NCBI GenBank assembly: GCA_950022295.1
Contig: OX465597.1
Location: forward strand, 191,765,016 to 191,829,015
Origin: Bromus sterilis
Lineage: Eukaryota > Streptophyta > Magnoliopsida > Poales > Poaceae
Length of the DNA stretch: 64,000 bases
Direction of reading: 5' to 3'
Under the pieces are notes generated by a model. It had not been told where the DNA came from and did no database searches. It was given only the letters and a program-made list of their open reading frames with translations. Made by a program: the position numbers and the translations under genes. Each line of letters begins with the position of its first letter. Positions within the stretch are counted from its first letter, which is position 1. Positions 22,501 to 34,898 of this stretch are shown here, piece by piece.

Positions 22501-23386
22501 CACGGTGGTCGGCGGCGTCTCGATGGAGCTAGCGTTGCCTGCTGGGCTTGCACGACTCGATTAGTCGGGGGCTTCGATGAAGAAGATGATGGGGCGTCGC
22601 CTAGACGCGGTGAGGAGGCTCCTCTTGGCCGTTGGCCGCGACTACGCTCGACGGCGGCGAGCTCGAGCTCTCGGGCCGCGGCGAGATTCGTGAGAGAGAG
22701 AGGCCGAGAGGGAGCCTGAGGAGGGGGAAAGGTGTTGCGGTGCTTCGGGTGTCTCCGTTGCGCACTTAGGGGCACGGGGAGGCCCTAGGCGTGCCGCGGT
22801 GGCGTCGGCCGTGCTCTGCCCTCCAGCGAGCTTCTTGGCAGCGCGGGGAAGAAGACGACAAGGGTTGTCGTGGGCTGGGCCGGGATAGGTTAGTTGGGCC
22901 TGTTGCCTGTAGGTTTGGGCTGGCTTTTGTTTTTATTTTTTTTCTCTCTGTTTTGTTCTGTTTTCCTTTTTCTGTAAATTGTTTTGCTCTGGATAAAATA
23001 GCAAAGAATTTCGTAAAATGCCCCAAATTTTTATGTGGACTTTTAATGCATATAGATAGCCACTTACAAAATTTGGGCATTTTTAAAATTCAAATAATTT
23101 GAATTTAAAATCAAATAGGGTATTTAATTAATTTCCAAGCCCTATTTGGAATTTTTGACAAATCTTGGAGCATGCAGTGGGACCCACTTCACTTTATATG
23201 TGATCATGCATATTTATAAGACTTTTCAAAAATACCAGAGGAATTTTCGGAAGCAATTTTATCTGGCCTTTTGAATTAAATTCTCTAGGGCTTTTCTTTT
23301 CCCCATTTTTGAATTTCTTTTGAAATTTTCACATGAAGCAAAGAGGAACTCAAACCCTAGCACTTACCCTAGTTGGGGTTCTGACA
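19583..23386 (-). repeat. H LTR2, shared by both units
   Basis: A complete 3804-bp LTR (sense ends TGTCAGAACC and GGTCCCGACA). It is the 5' LTR of unit H2, with a PBS on its left, and the 3' LTR of unit H1, with a PPT on its right. An LTR with a PBS on one side and a PPT on the other is the hallmark of a tandem element. It may be a recombinant of the original two LTRs. It carries a GC-rich leader (22150-22870) and the paired-palindrome block (20696-20743). Confidence 0.93.
20696..20743 (-). promoter_or_regulatory. Paired-palindrome block, H LTR2
   Basis: A GGACGCGGCT-like lead-in precedes the perfect 12-bp palindrome CTATTCGAATAG (20707-20718). After nine bases comes the perfect 10-bp palindrome CCCTGCAGGG (20728-20737), then GTGTAC. 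The same layout with different arms occurs in the I and K LTRs. Its function is unknown. Confidence 0.6.
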
Positions 23387-24470
23387 ACTCGCCCCCACTC
23401 AAAAGAATCTCGTCCCGAGATTCAGAAGTCGTCGGGAGGAAGGTGGGGTACTCGGCACGGAGGCGGTCTTCTCTTTCCCATGTTGCTTCTTTCTCGGAGT
23501 GATGTGACCATTGCACTTTGAGGAACTTGATCTTTTTCCGACGAGTGACACGCTCTGCTGAATCAAGAATACGAACAGGGTACTCTCGATAAGAAAGGTC
23601 ATCTTGGAGATCAAGCGTTTCATGGTCGACTTCGCGGATAGGGTCCTTGAAGCAATGCCTGAGTTGTGACACATGGAATACATCATGTACTCGGGAAAGG
23701 TGCAGGGGTAGTTCAAGTTGGTAGGCAACTTCTCCACGTTTAGCAAGAATGCGGAAAGGTTCGATGTAACGTGGGGCCAACTTGCCTTTGATACCGAAGT
23801 GTTGTGTACCCTTCAGAGGAGTAACCCGAAGGTAAGCCTTCTCATCCAGATTGTAGCTTTCTTGCCTATGATGACGATCATAGTAGCTTTTCTGACGAGA
23901 CTGGGCGGCTTTCAATTGATCACGAACAATGCGAACTTGCTCTTCTGCTTCCTTGATCATATCCGGTCCAAAGAATTGTCTTTCACCGGTTTCTGACCAG
24001 TTAAGGGGTGTTCGACATCGTCGTCCATAGAGGAGTTCAAAAGGAGCCATGTTCAGACTAGATTGGAAACTATTGTTATAAGAAAATTCGGCAAATGGAA
24101 GAGATTTCTCCCAATTCTTTCCGAATGAGATAACACAGGCTCTGAGCATGTCTTCGAGAATTTGGTTAACCCTTCCAACTTGACCCCTAGACTGGGAATG
24201 GAAAGTTGTACTAAAGGAGAGATGAGTTCCCATAGCATTCTGAAAGCGTCCCCAAAATCTAGCGGTGAAAAGCCTACCACGATCAGAATTGATTTCCAAA
24301 GGAACACCGTGAAGAGACACAATTCTAGAGACATACAAGTACGCTAACTGACTAGCAGTTATAGACTCGCGAACTGGAAGGAAGTGATCAACTTTGGAAA
24401 GCCTATCAACGACAACGAAGATGGCATCATTTCCTTTCTGGGTTTTTGGAAAGCCGGTGATGAAGTCCAT
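23364..24470 (-). pseudogene. pol: H pol part B: integrase core and chromodomain, unit H1
   Basis: The 368-codon tail of H pol, in the same frame as 24492-25714 and separated from it by one TAG. Integrase core motifs MDFITGF and NSDRGRLF are present. The catalytic Glu is replaced by Gly (GQVGRVNQ, codon 24174-24176), so this copy should be unable to integrate. A C-terminal chromodomain follows (PVRILDSAERV, FLKVQWSHHS, ATWERED). The frame crosses the PPT and stops about 20 bases inside the 3' LTR. The adjacent antisense ORFs are shadows. Confidence 0.9.
23387..23400 (-). other. Polypurine tract of H, unit H1
   Basis: GAGTGGGGGCGAGT on the minus strand directly precedes the LTR start TGTCAGAACCCC. 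It overlaps the last pol codons. Confidence 0.85.
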
Positions 24471-24491
24471 ACTGACTTTGTCCCATTTCCA

Positions 24492-25714
24492 CTAGGGAAT
24501 AGGCAATGGTTTAAGAGTACCAGCAGGTCTTTGGTGTTCAGCCTTAATGCGACAACAAACATCACATTCAGCAATGAACTTAGCAATTTCTCCCTTCATC
24601 CTAGTCCACCAAAATCTCTGGCGTAGATCTCGGTACATCTTTGTGCTACCAGGATGAATCGAAAGGGGAGTCTCATGAGCTTCCTTAAGAATTAGCCTCC
24701 TAAGATTGTGTTTTCGTGGTACAACCAATCGAGTGCCAAAGAAAACGACACCTTGATCATTTATGGAGAAACATTTAGCAACTCCGCTAGCAATGTTCTT
24801 CTTGATCTCTCGAATACCACTATCACCTTTCTGGGCGGCTATGATTTTATCCTCAAGGGTTGGTTTCGCCACCAAGGTAGAAAGAAAGCCATGAGGAACA
24901 ATCTCAATATTGAGCTTGAGAAATTCCTCATGAAGAAGTGGTTGACACTGTTGTAACATGAGGTTGTTACAATACGACTTACGACTTAGTGCATCAGCCA
25001 TGACATTGGCTTTGCCTGGGGTGTAAGAAATTCCTAAGTCATAACCTTTTATCAACTCTATCCAGTGTCTTTGCCTGAGATTAAGATCTGGCTGGGTGAA
25101 AATGTATTTGAGGCTTTGGTGGTCGGAATAGATCTCACAGCAATTACTAAGGAGGTAATGTCGCCAAGTTTTCAGGGCACGAACTACGGCAGCGAGTTCA
25201 AGATCATGGGTAGGATAGTTCTCTTCATGTGGACGCAATTGGCGTGAAGCATAAGCTACCACATGTCTATCTTGCATAAGTATGCATCCTAACCCTTGCC
25301 ATGAAGCATCACAATAGATCTCGAAATCCCTTTTGGTGTCTGGAGGTGCAAGTACGGGTGCACAAGTCAATCTTCTTTTCAGCTCTTGAAAGCTTTCCTC
25401 GCACTTGGGGGTCCATTGGAATTTCTTATCTTTCTTGAGGAGTTCAGTAAGAGGCTTTGCAACTTTGGAGAAGTTCTCAACGAAGCGGCGACAATAGCTT
25501 GCTAACCCAAGAAAACTCCTAACTTGCTTAACCGATTCAGGTGGATTCCAATCAAGGACGGCCTGAACTCTCTCGGGATTGACAGCAATTCCTTTTGCAG
25601 AAATCACGTGGCCTAAGTAGGTCACTTCTGGTAGCCAAAATTCGCACTTAGAGAACTTGGCATAAAGGCGGTGATCTCGAAGTTTCATCAATACCAACCT
25701 AAGATGTTCTGCGT
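24492..25714 (-). pseudogene. pol: H pol part B: RT C-terminus, RNase H, integrase zinc finger, unit H1
   Basis: It continues the RT frame broken at 34899 in the same unit. The first real codons after element I read AEHLRLVL, and the ACGCA on both sides is I's TSD on the minus strand. RT thumb motifs (YAKFSKCEFW, VRSFLGLASYCRRFV) come first. RNase H follows (YCDASWQGLG, HDLELAAVVRAL, YSDHQSLKYI). An HHCC zinc finger (CDVCCRIK) precedes a premature TAG at 24492-24494, just before the integrase core. The 25 residues upstream of 25714 in the longest ORF come from the I LTR and are not part of pol. The unit H2 counterpart is deleted. Confidence 0.9.
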
Positions 25715-28713
25715 TGTAGCGACCCAATTCACACAGAATTGAAGTCTCTGTGCTCAAGTGCCAGTCCATGGATCGAACTCGCTGGCACACACAGTATTAT
25801 AGATGTATATCAAAGTACAAGTGCATCATTATTACAACGTATGATCCAGAGTAAAACAAATAACAAGTTGCATAGCTCAAGGCTAGCTTATTCAATATAA
25901 ATATAGCGGAAGCAAAAAAAAATAACGTGGAGTCCATCAACAACCACATGCGAACATGCTGAGTGTAGACTCGCAACCCCTAAACGCACCTTACTGATCG
26001 TCTGAAAAACCTGCAACACCGAAGGTTACAGCCCGACAACGGGTCAGTACATCTGATTTGTACGGCAAGTGACACGGAAAAGTTTATATAAAGGACCTAC
26101 AACTACATGCAAGGTAAGTCAAAGGAAAGGCTTATGGTTTTAGTTTTGCAGAAAGCCAATTTTCTCCTGAACTAAACTAGTCAAAATTTTAAGTTGAACT
26201 TACTACTAAAGATTGAACTGGGCACACCAGTCTCAATCCACACCCTTTATTAAAATCTTGCCCACTCAATTTATTATGGTGATTCATCTGTCAAGATCCT
26301 CCAGTAACAGTAATGTCTAGTAGCTCAAGGATGTCCATAACCGGGGACACGGCTAATCATGATTAGTTTATACTCTGCAGAGGTTAGTACACTTTCCCCG
26401 CTGGACTCAACCCGAAGATTGAGACGAAGTCTTTCAGAAGAGGTCACCTACCCCCAACGGCAAGCCGGTACCACCTATCACATCTACATCTGCTAGCATT
26501 GCACGGGAGAGGCTTCCAACATCATACTCAACTAAGCCAGAGCCCATATGGCCAGCGGCTATACATGTAAGCTTCTAGTGACCAAGTATGTCTGATCTTT
26601 TTGAGCCTGGACGACGCCCACTACGTCAGAGGGTACTTGCCATGACGTATTCTCGACCACCAAACCAACCATTAGGGGTACAACTTGGTCTCGTCCTTAG
26701 ATAAGGAACGAGCCCCCCAGGTAGCACTCCCTGCCCGTCCAGAAGTGATTTCTATTTATTAAACAGTTTCTACACAAGTTATTAAATAGCTCACATGCAC
26801 TCCATGAATTTGCACAACCCAATCCACGTCTACAAAGCATAGCAATAAAGCAACAACACGGCTAGGTTGATCTACGGTAGACAAGTCAAAACATGTGGCT
26901 ATCCTAACTGGTTTTGCAGCAACAGTATAATAAACTACCTATCATGCAATAGGATGATATTCCTTAACATAATGCATATAGAAAATATAGGTATGCATAT
27001 GGTCAAAGTATCACTTGCCTTATACATTCGATGAAGATCTTCGCTCTCACATTCCAGTCAACTCTATTCGTCACACTCCAAGAAATCTATCGTCAACGAA
27101 AGAACTCAATAAGCAATCACACCACAAGGACAAAACATAAGATCAACAAAACAATCACAAAGGTTTTAGCAACAAAACAAAAACCTTAAAGTGCAAAGGT
27201 GTGGATGTGCTCGAAGGTGATCGGTGGAAGTGACCTCGAGAGAGTCAACGGATAAAAAGTTGTCGATACAAGAGTATGATCAAGGCATTATGAAATCAAG
27301 GTAAAGATCATAGCAATATGAATGGTGTGTGGATATTTCCGACAAGATGTCTCATATGATCCAATATGCAAAAAGAATCACGTGAAACGAAATACTACAA
27401 CGCAGGTCATAGCAATTGCAAAATTGAATTGAATTTGAATTTAAACAGATCAATAAACTTGTGAATTTTTGTGCACACATGGTATAAACAGAAGGTACAT
27501 AACACGAATGATCCAACGCAAAAGGGAACGGCGCAAACGGGCGCACCGGTAAAAAGTTACGGCTGCCGGTAGTTCAAATTTGGATCAGCTTGGGACCCAA
27601 ATTAAAAAACTTCAAACTTCTGTAACACTAGGACTACTGCCTATAAAATTTCTACACGGTCGCAACGCAACTGGAATCACTCGATTCCGAGCTACGGTTA
27701 AAAAGTAGTCGCAAAAACGGTATCGGGTGAAAAACGGGGGTACCGGGGCGGCGGCGGCGGTGCGGCCGGGGGTGGCGGCGGCGGTGGGGTGCTCCGGCGA
27801 GGCACGGCTAGGGCGCAACTCCGGCGACTCGCGAAAATTACCTCGAAAAAACGCGAAAAACACAACTCCGGCGATGACGTCAGCGGCGGCGGGTCCCGCG
27901 GATTAATTTATTCTAACCCTAAAAACGCTAAGCGAAAATAATTTAGCCCTAATCGGGGCTATTTATAGCCAGCCCCTAATCCTTTTTTTTAAATCTGAGA
28001 TAAATACAAAATCGGTCTGCGGAAAAAAAACAGAGCAGGCCCATTAGGCCCAAAACAATATTAGAAAAATCACGGAAATTTATTTTAAAATTCCGTCTTC
28101 GCCAATATTTTTAAAATAATAAAATTGAATTTTTGGCTTGACAAAAATATTAAAATAAAATAAAAACTTTGCAACTTAATTTTAAATATTTTTAAATACT
28201 TTTCTGGCATTTAAAAAAATACCAAAAACTCCGAAAATTGATTTAAAAACTTTTCCAGAGCATAAATAAATTCCCAAAATAATTTTAGAAAATATTTATA
28301 ACTCCAAAGTAAAATTAAAAAGTCTTCCAAAAATATTTTAAACTATTTTTCAACGAATTAAAAATGGGGATAAGTCTTTTTATATCCTCTCCAGCGAACT
28401 GCCATGTGTTGAAAAATGTTTTGAATATTCAAAAGAATTCCAATAATGATTTAAAAATATTTTCCAACCTTTTAATATGTTGAAGGAGTCATATTACCTT
28501 CTCTCATTTTGTTTTGTTGTTTTTTTTAAATAATAAATTCCAAAAACACCAATTATGAATATTAGGGAAATTCCTTTTATTCCCTCTCTTTTTAATATTC
28601 AATAAACTCCAAAAGTTTTAAATCCCAGATAAAATCAAACACATCAAGCAAACAATCATTATCTATTTAATTTTATTAACATTCCAAAATTCGAAGAATT
28701 TTGGGATGTTACA
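25715..28713 (-). repeat. Element I 3' LTR with internal deletion
   Basis: This LTR is 2999 bp and almost identical to 31525-34898. It lacks about 375 bp of the GC-rich leader, joined near 27749 within a CGG-rich stretch. The TATA palindrome is at 27957-27970. A probable PPT (TTAAGGGTCGTAGTG on the minus strand, 28714-28728) abuts it on the internal side. Confidence 0.93.
26344..26392 (-). promoter_or_regulatory. Paired-palindrome block, element I 3' LTR
   Basis: GGGACACGGCT is followed by the perfect 14-bp palindrome CTAATCATGATTAG (26353-26366). Six bases later comes CTCTGCAGAG (26373-26382), then GGTTAGTAC. Same layout as in the H and K LTRs. Confidence 0.6.
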
Positions 28714-31524
28714 CACTACGACCCTTAAAAGGAATCTCGTCCTCGAGATTCGAGAAGGCTAGAAAGAAAGGTTAGGGTTCGGGTGTTCATGACAGTCCGT
28801 TGATCCTCCGATGAGCTAGGGTGCTACCACCCTTAATAGGAATGCGACTTGGTCTTCAAAAGCTTGCTCCCTCAGCGAGCTCCTCACACATAATCTTCAT
28901 GCTCCGTTGGGGCATCGAATTCTTCATCACAAGTGTGGGCTTCAAGTATCTTAATCCATCGATGACATTCCTCGTACGGGTTACACCTTCGGTCTTCGAG
29001 GTTTCACGAATTCCCTTTTTGAGGTTTCCATTCCTTAGCCAGAGAGTGATCTTCCAAGTACTGAGACTTCATGGCTGACAGCTCAGACGCCACTACTAAA
29101 CAACTATCGATTTTCTCATGGTGGTCATCAGGAATACTTCTACGGAATACCTGCGGCAAATGGTCTTGGCCCATACTCACCGTATAACACAAACGGTAAT
29201 CTCCTACAGGGGTCCCACATCGTACCATTCTATGGTTTAGGCTTACATCGTCGTCTCTCTGCTATAGGTAAGTCACTCAAGATTTACTATCCCGCATAGC
29301 AAGAGAAAATAATAAGAGTAGTCGTCATGGTGATCAATCCATTCCGCACCCAAATCATTTCCTTGTATATGGTTTAGTGAATCTCGCAATCTAACACTCG
29401 GTCATCCTCGCAAGCATTGCAGAAATCCTTCTTATTCATGAACTGGGTTCAGAAAATCCATGGTTTTGCAAGCCAAACAAAACATCTATCGTTTCTTCAC
29501 AACACTCAGGTTTACGTAGCCTGCTATAAAACGTGTACTGATGGACTACAACTTCTTTCGGGGTTCTTCCTTCAGCAAGATTGTGCTTGCTTGTCGTAAG
29601 ATCTTGGCACAAGAGGTTAACTTTGAACTCAGCATTAAATTGCATCCATCTTTATCCTCGTCTTGGCATTAGCAGCTATTGTAGTAGCTTCTTCACTGTA
29701 GGGTTTGAGGGTGAGAGGGAACAGAAAGTAGAGAGATATGGATACGCATACAAACATCACACTAGTTTTGGAAAATATAAGTTTTGATGTGTAGCTGTCA
29801 GTAAAACCAGAAATGACAGCCCACATAATCAATCTAATGATAGAAACTTTTAATCTTCCGGGTCTTCAAGTCTTCAATGCCGGTAGCTTCAGTTTTGGAA
29901 TGTCGAAACAATCTTCATATCATTGAGTCATTCGTCAAGTTATTCTTCTTGTTGTTGTGTCTTCTTTAGTCTTGAAGCATACTAATTAGATAAGGGGTCT
30001 AAGGTAACGTAAGCTTATTCTAATCGCATAGAAGAAACACAAAGGGCCACACACAACATCAATCAAAACAAGACATAAAAGGGTCACAGGGTACAAGACA
30101 AAACTTAACAAAACAATCATAACATAAAACATCTAATCAATCAATAGCAAACACGCATCGATTCACATCTCCAGCTAACATGAAAAGGTAACAACGTACA
30201 CTTAGTGCACACCTATGAAAATTCTATTCTCCAGTTGCCAAACATAAGCTTCTTCAATTCCGCATCCTTGCTTCCACGTTCACAACTTCTCCTTCCCCTT
30301 CAATTCTGGACACATTTCGCGGTAGTGTCCCATGTTCCTGCACCGAAAACAATGAATGTGGCTAATGTCCTTCTTTTTTTTCTTTTTCACGGGTGCTTCC
30401 TTCAATTCTTGGATAACTTTCTTCATTTCTTCCTTTTGATGTTGAACCACTTGTTGTGTCACGATGAAAAATTTACACTGAGCGGGGTAATGATCAGTTC
30501 CTTCACACGTAAAACATGTTACTTGTGTAGTGGGGCATTCTTCACCCGAGTGAATTTCTTCACAATAGGGACATCCATCTTGGTGTCCCTCATAGGAGTG
30601 CCCTGTTTCTCCGCAAATTGTACAGGCACGGATCCTCTTAGGGGTTACCGTCCTTTGCATCGGTGTGACGAGGCGGGATCCCAACAAAATCTTAGTGAAC
30701 TCCATCCAAGTAATTTTCCTTCGTGATTCGTCAATCTCTTGATGCATTCTCCACCAAGTAGCAGCCTCTTCTACCAAGTACTTGACAACATAGGGGACCA
30801 TGCCCTCACTTCCAACCTTGTTTATCTTCATGTGCTCCTCCATACGATGAATCCATTGCTCCACCTTCAGTCTCGACATCGCCCCAGAAAAGGCGATTCC
30901 TACTACATACTCCGTCTATTGAGCCCAAACGACGAGGGTTAGGGCAAAACTATAACACCGACCAGACAACAACTAAAGATAAAACCAAACATATGCACTC
31001 AAACGAAAAGAGGAAAAACACCTACGTTCGACAGTAACACTTAACCACAAACAATACAGTCACAACAGTCAAAACACACAAACAACTCCTAGGGTAAGGT
31101 CATATGTACAAGACATACGATCTCATCATGCTACGCGAAATTCGTTCATCTAACTCCATATAAAACTGGTGGTCTGATGCTAGACTTCATCCTTCTCAGC
31201 TAAGCTGATCTTAAAGATTCCTCTTGTAGTGTCAAAACTTATTGATCACCATAGGGTATTCCTCTCGTTCTTGTGGTCATAACTTCAATTGATCCACGAG
31301 GTTGATGATGTTCTTCTCAAATGTCTTGTCTTCCGAGGTATAAACAACTCAAGGGGTATTCATAGTAAAACAAGATGAGAAGTTTTAGAAGATGAATAAT
31401 AGATGAGAAATACTAGTGAGAGAGTAAGGAATCAAATAGTGATAAAATATTTTTGTTCCTATGGCTTTTTCTATCCATTTTCTAGGGTCACGACCTACAG
31501 TCAACACACTGCTCTGATACCATC
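28714..31524 (-). other. Element I internal region
   Basis: 2.8 kb between the I LTRs. The left end resembles the last codons plus PPT of a Tekay-type pol (GAATCTCGAGGACGAGATT on the minus strand), as if the coding part had been deleted. The only credible coding remnant is the gag-like ORF at 30280-30879. The PBS is at 31511-31522 on the minus strand (TGGTATCAGAGC), two bases from the 5' LTR. I see nothing recognisable at 28760-30200. Confidence 0.85.
30280..30879 (-). pseudogene. Element I gag-like zinc-knuckle protein fragment
   Basis: 199 codons from a Met at 30879, with a stop TAG 13 codons upstream in the same frame. The N-terminal part resembles a gag core (LKVEQWIHRMEEH, ATWWRMHQEI). 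The C-terminal part has two canonical CX2CX4HX4C knuckles (CFTCEGTDHYPAQC, CFRCRNMGHYREMC). Two more Cys/His clusters before them (CTICGETGH, CPYCEEIHSGEEC) depart from the canonical spacing. A lysine run (KKKKKK) lies between the last knuckles. Capsid length is well below normal, so this is probably a truncated gag able at most to bind element RNA. It could instead be simple decay. Confidence 0.7.
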
Positions 31525-32153
31525 TGTAGCGACCCAATTCACACAGAATTGAAGTCTCTGTGCTCAAGTGCCAGTCCCTGGATCGAACTCGCTGGCACAC
31601 ACAGTATTATAGATGTATATCAAAGTACAAGTGCATCATTATTACAATGTATGATCCAGAGTAAAACAAATAACAAGTTGCATAGCTCAAGGATAGGTTA
31701 TTCAATATAAATATAGCGGAAGCAAAAACAAATAACGTGGAGTCCATCAACAGCCACATGCGAACATGCTGAGTGTAGACTCGCAACCCCTAAACGCACC
31801 TTATTGATCGTCTAAAAAACCTGCAACACCGAAGGTTACAGCCCGACAACGGGTTAGTACATCTGATTTGTACGGCAAGTGACACGGAAAAGTTTATATA
31901 AAGGACCTACAACTACATGCAAGGTAAGTCAAAGGAAAGGCTTATGGTTTTAGTTTTGCAGAAAGCCAATTTTCTCCTGAACTAAACTAGTCAAAATTTT
32001 AAGTTGAACTTACTACTAAAGATTGAACTGGGCACACCAGTCTCAATCCACACCCTTTATTAAAATCTTGCCCACTCAATTTATTTTGGTGATTCATCTG
32101 TCAAGATCCTCCAGTAACAGTAATGTCTAGTAGCTCAAGGATGTCTCTAACCG

Positions 32154-32202
32154 GGGACACGGCTAATCATGATTAGTTTATACTCTGCAGAGGTTAGTAC
32201 AC
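32154..32202 (-). promoter_or_regulatory. Paired-palindrome block, element I 5' LTR
   Basis: CTAATCATGATTAG (32163-32176) and CTCTGCAGAG (32183-32192), six bases apart. It lies far downstream of the TATA box in sense orientation, so it should be in the transcribed leader. Confidence 0.6.
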
Positions 32203-34136
32203 TTTCCCCGCTGGACTCAACCCGAAGATTGAGACGAAGTCTTTCAGAAGAGGTCACCTACCCCCAACGGCAAGCCGGTACCACCTATCACATCTACATC
32301 TGCTAGCATTGCACGGGAGAGGCTTCCTACATCATACTCAACTAAGCCAGAGCCCATATGGCCAGCGGCTGTACATGTAAGCTTCTAGTCACCAAGTATG
32401 TCTGATCTTTTTGAGCCTGGACGGCGCCCACTACGTCAGAGGGTACTCGCCATGACGTATTCTCGACCACCAAACCAACCATTAGGGGTACAACTTGGTC
32501 TCGTCCTTAGATAAGGAACGAGCCCCCTAGGTAGCACTCCCTGCCCGTCCAGAAGTGATTTCTATTTATTAAACAGTTTCTACACAAGTTATTAAATAGC
32601 TCACATGCACTCCATGAATTTGCACAACCCAATCCACGTCTACAAAGCATAGCAATAAAGCAACAACACGGCTAGGTTGATCTACGGTAGACAAGTCAAA
32701 ACATGTGGCTATCCTAACTGGTTTTGCAGCAACAGTATAATAAACTACCTATCATGCAATAGGATGATATTCCTTAACATAATGCATATAGAAAATATAG
32801 GTATGCATATGGTCAAAGTATCACTTGCCTTATACATTCGATGAAGATCTTCGCTCTAACATTCCAGTCAACTCTATTCGTCACACTCCAAGAAATCTAT
32901 CGTCAACGAAAGAACTCAATAAGCAATCACACCACAAGGACAAAACATAAGATCAACAAAACAATCACAAAGGTTTTAGCAACAAAACAAAAACCTTAAA
33001 GTGCAAAGGTGTGGATGTGCTCGAAGGTGATCGGTGGAAGTGACCTCGAGAGAGTCAACGGATAAAAAGTTGTCGATACAAGAGTATGATCAAGGCATTA
33101 TGAAATCAAGGTAAAGATCATAGCAATATGAATGGTGTGTGGATATTGCCGACAAGATGTCTCATATGATCCAATATGCAAAAAGAATCACGTGAAACAG
33201 AATACTACAACGCAGGTCATAGCAATTTCAACATTGAATTGAATTTTAATTTACACAGATCAATAAACTTGTGAATTTTTGTGCACACATGGTATAAACA
33301 GAAGGTACATAACACGAGTGATCCAACGCAAAAAGAAACGGCGCAAACGGGCGCACCGGTAAAAAGTTACGGCTGCCGGAAGTTCAAATTTGGATCAGCT
33401 TGGGACCCAAATTTAAAAACTTCAAACTTCTGTAACACTAGCTCTACTGGCTAGAAAATTTCTACACGGTCGCAACGCAACTGGAATCACTCGATTCCGT
33501 GCTACGGTTAAAAAGTAGTCGCAAAAACGGTATCGGGTGAAAAACGGGGGTACCGGGGTGCTCTACTGTAAAAAGGGCCCGTACGTAAATAAAAAATTTA
33601 TGAAAAACGCGATCGGGTCCCCGGGCGGTTTGGATCCAGATCTGGAGAAAAAAAATTATTCGAAACGTTTTTTTCTTTCTAATCTCTCCTTCTTCCCACG
33701 GGCACGCACGGGCACACGGGCAGCGGCCATGGAGCTTGGAGCTCGGCCCGGCTGACCCCGGCGAGGGCCGACGGCGGCTCCGGCCGTGGCGGCCAGGCGC
33801 GGCGGCGGCGGCGGCAGAGGAGCGGCCAGGCGCGGCGGCCGGCGAGGGAGGGGGTGGGGCGCAGGGGGCGCGCGGGAGCAGGCGGCGGTGCGGCCGGTCG
33901 GCCATGGCGCGGGCGGCGCAGCTCCGGCTGGCGGTGGCGGTGCGGCCGGGGGTGGCGGCGGCGGTGGGGTGCTCCGGCGAGGCACGGCTAGGGCGCAACT
34001 CCGGCGACTCGCGAAAATTACCTCGAAAAAACGCGAAAAACACAACTCCGGCGATGACGTCGGCGGCGGCGGGTCCCGCGGATTACTTTAGTCTAACCCT
34101 AAAAACGCTAAGCGAAAATAATTTAGCCCTAATCGG

Positions 34137-34150
34137 GGCTATTTATAGCC
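34137..34150 (-). promoter_or_regulatory. TATA box within palindrome, element I LTR
   Basis: GGCTATAAATAGCC is a near-perfect inverted repeat holding a strong TATA box. It sits about 750 bases into the LTR, at the switch from A+T-rich U3 to GC-rich leader. Identical copies are at 16211-16224 and 27957-27970. Confidence 0.6.
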
Positions 34151-34898
34151 AGCCCCTAATCCTCTTTTTTTTTAATCCGAGATAAATACAAAATCGGTGT
34201 GCGAAAAAAAAACAGAGCAGGCCCATTAGGCCCAAAACAATATTAGAAAAATCACGAAAATTTATTTTAAAATTCCGTCTTCGCCAATATTTTTAAAATA
34301 ATAAAATTGAATTTTTGGCTTGAAAAAAATATTAAAATAAAATAAAGACTTTGCAACTTAATTTTAAATATTTCTAAATACTTTTCAGGCATTTTAAAAA
34401 ATACCAAAAACTCCGAAAATTGATTTAAAAACTTTTCCAAAGCATAAATAAATTCCCAAAATAATTTTAGAAAATATTTATAACTCCAAAGTAAAATTAA
34501 AAAGTCTCCCAAAAATATTTTAAACTATTTTTCAACGAATTAAAAATGGGGATAAGTCTTTTTATATCCTCTCCAGCGAACTGCCATGTGTTGAAAAATG
34601 TTTTGAATATTCAAAAGAATTCCAATAATGATTTAAAAATATTTTCCAACCTTTTAATATGTTGAAGGAGTCATATTACCTTCTCTCATTTTGTTTTGTT
34701 GGTTTTGTTTTAAAATAATAAATTCCAAAAACACCAATTATGAATATTAGGGAAAGTCCTTTTATTCCCTCTCTTTTTAATATTCAATAAAGTCCAAAAG
34801 TTTTAAATCCCAGAGAAAATCAAACACATCAAGCAAACAATCATTATCTATTTAATTTTATTAACATTCCAAAATTCGGAGAATTTTGGGATGTTACA

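Larger units (their letters stand above)
25715..34898 (-). mobile_element. Element I: non-autonomous gypsy-like element with 3.4-kb LTRs
   Basis: A complete element nested in H RT. The LTRs are at 31525-34898 (5') and 25715-28713 (3'). The exact TSD TGCGT lies at 25710-25714 and 34899-34903. The PBS is next to the 5' LTR. The 2.8-kb internal region contains only a degraded gag-like ORF with zinc knuckles. I found no trace of protease, RT, RNase H or integrase, so it must use proteins from another element. LTRs make up about 70 percent of its length. The same LTR family occurs twice more in the window as solo LTRs and once as a fragment. Confidence 0.92.
31525..34898 (-). repeat. Element I 5' LTR, full length
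   Basis: This 3374-bp LTR has sense start TGTAACATCCC at 34898 and end GGTCGCTACA at 31525. A long A+T-rich U3 (34200-34898) leads into a TATA palindrome at 34137-34150. A GC-rich leader (33690-34080) and an R/U5-like region follow. The overlapping GC-rich ORFs at 33462-34185 are artefacts. Confidence 0.93.

Noticed and set aside
16974..34898. H2 and H1 gag-pol copies as two independent insertions of the same family
   Set aside because: They share the identical nested insertion site and TSD sequence, and only one outer TSD pair exists, so a tandem duplication of one locus fits much better.
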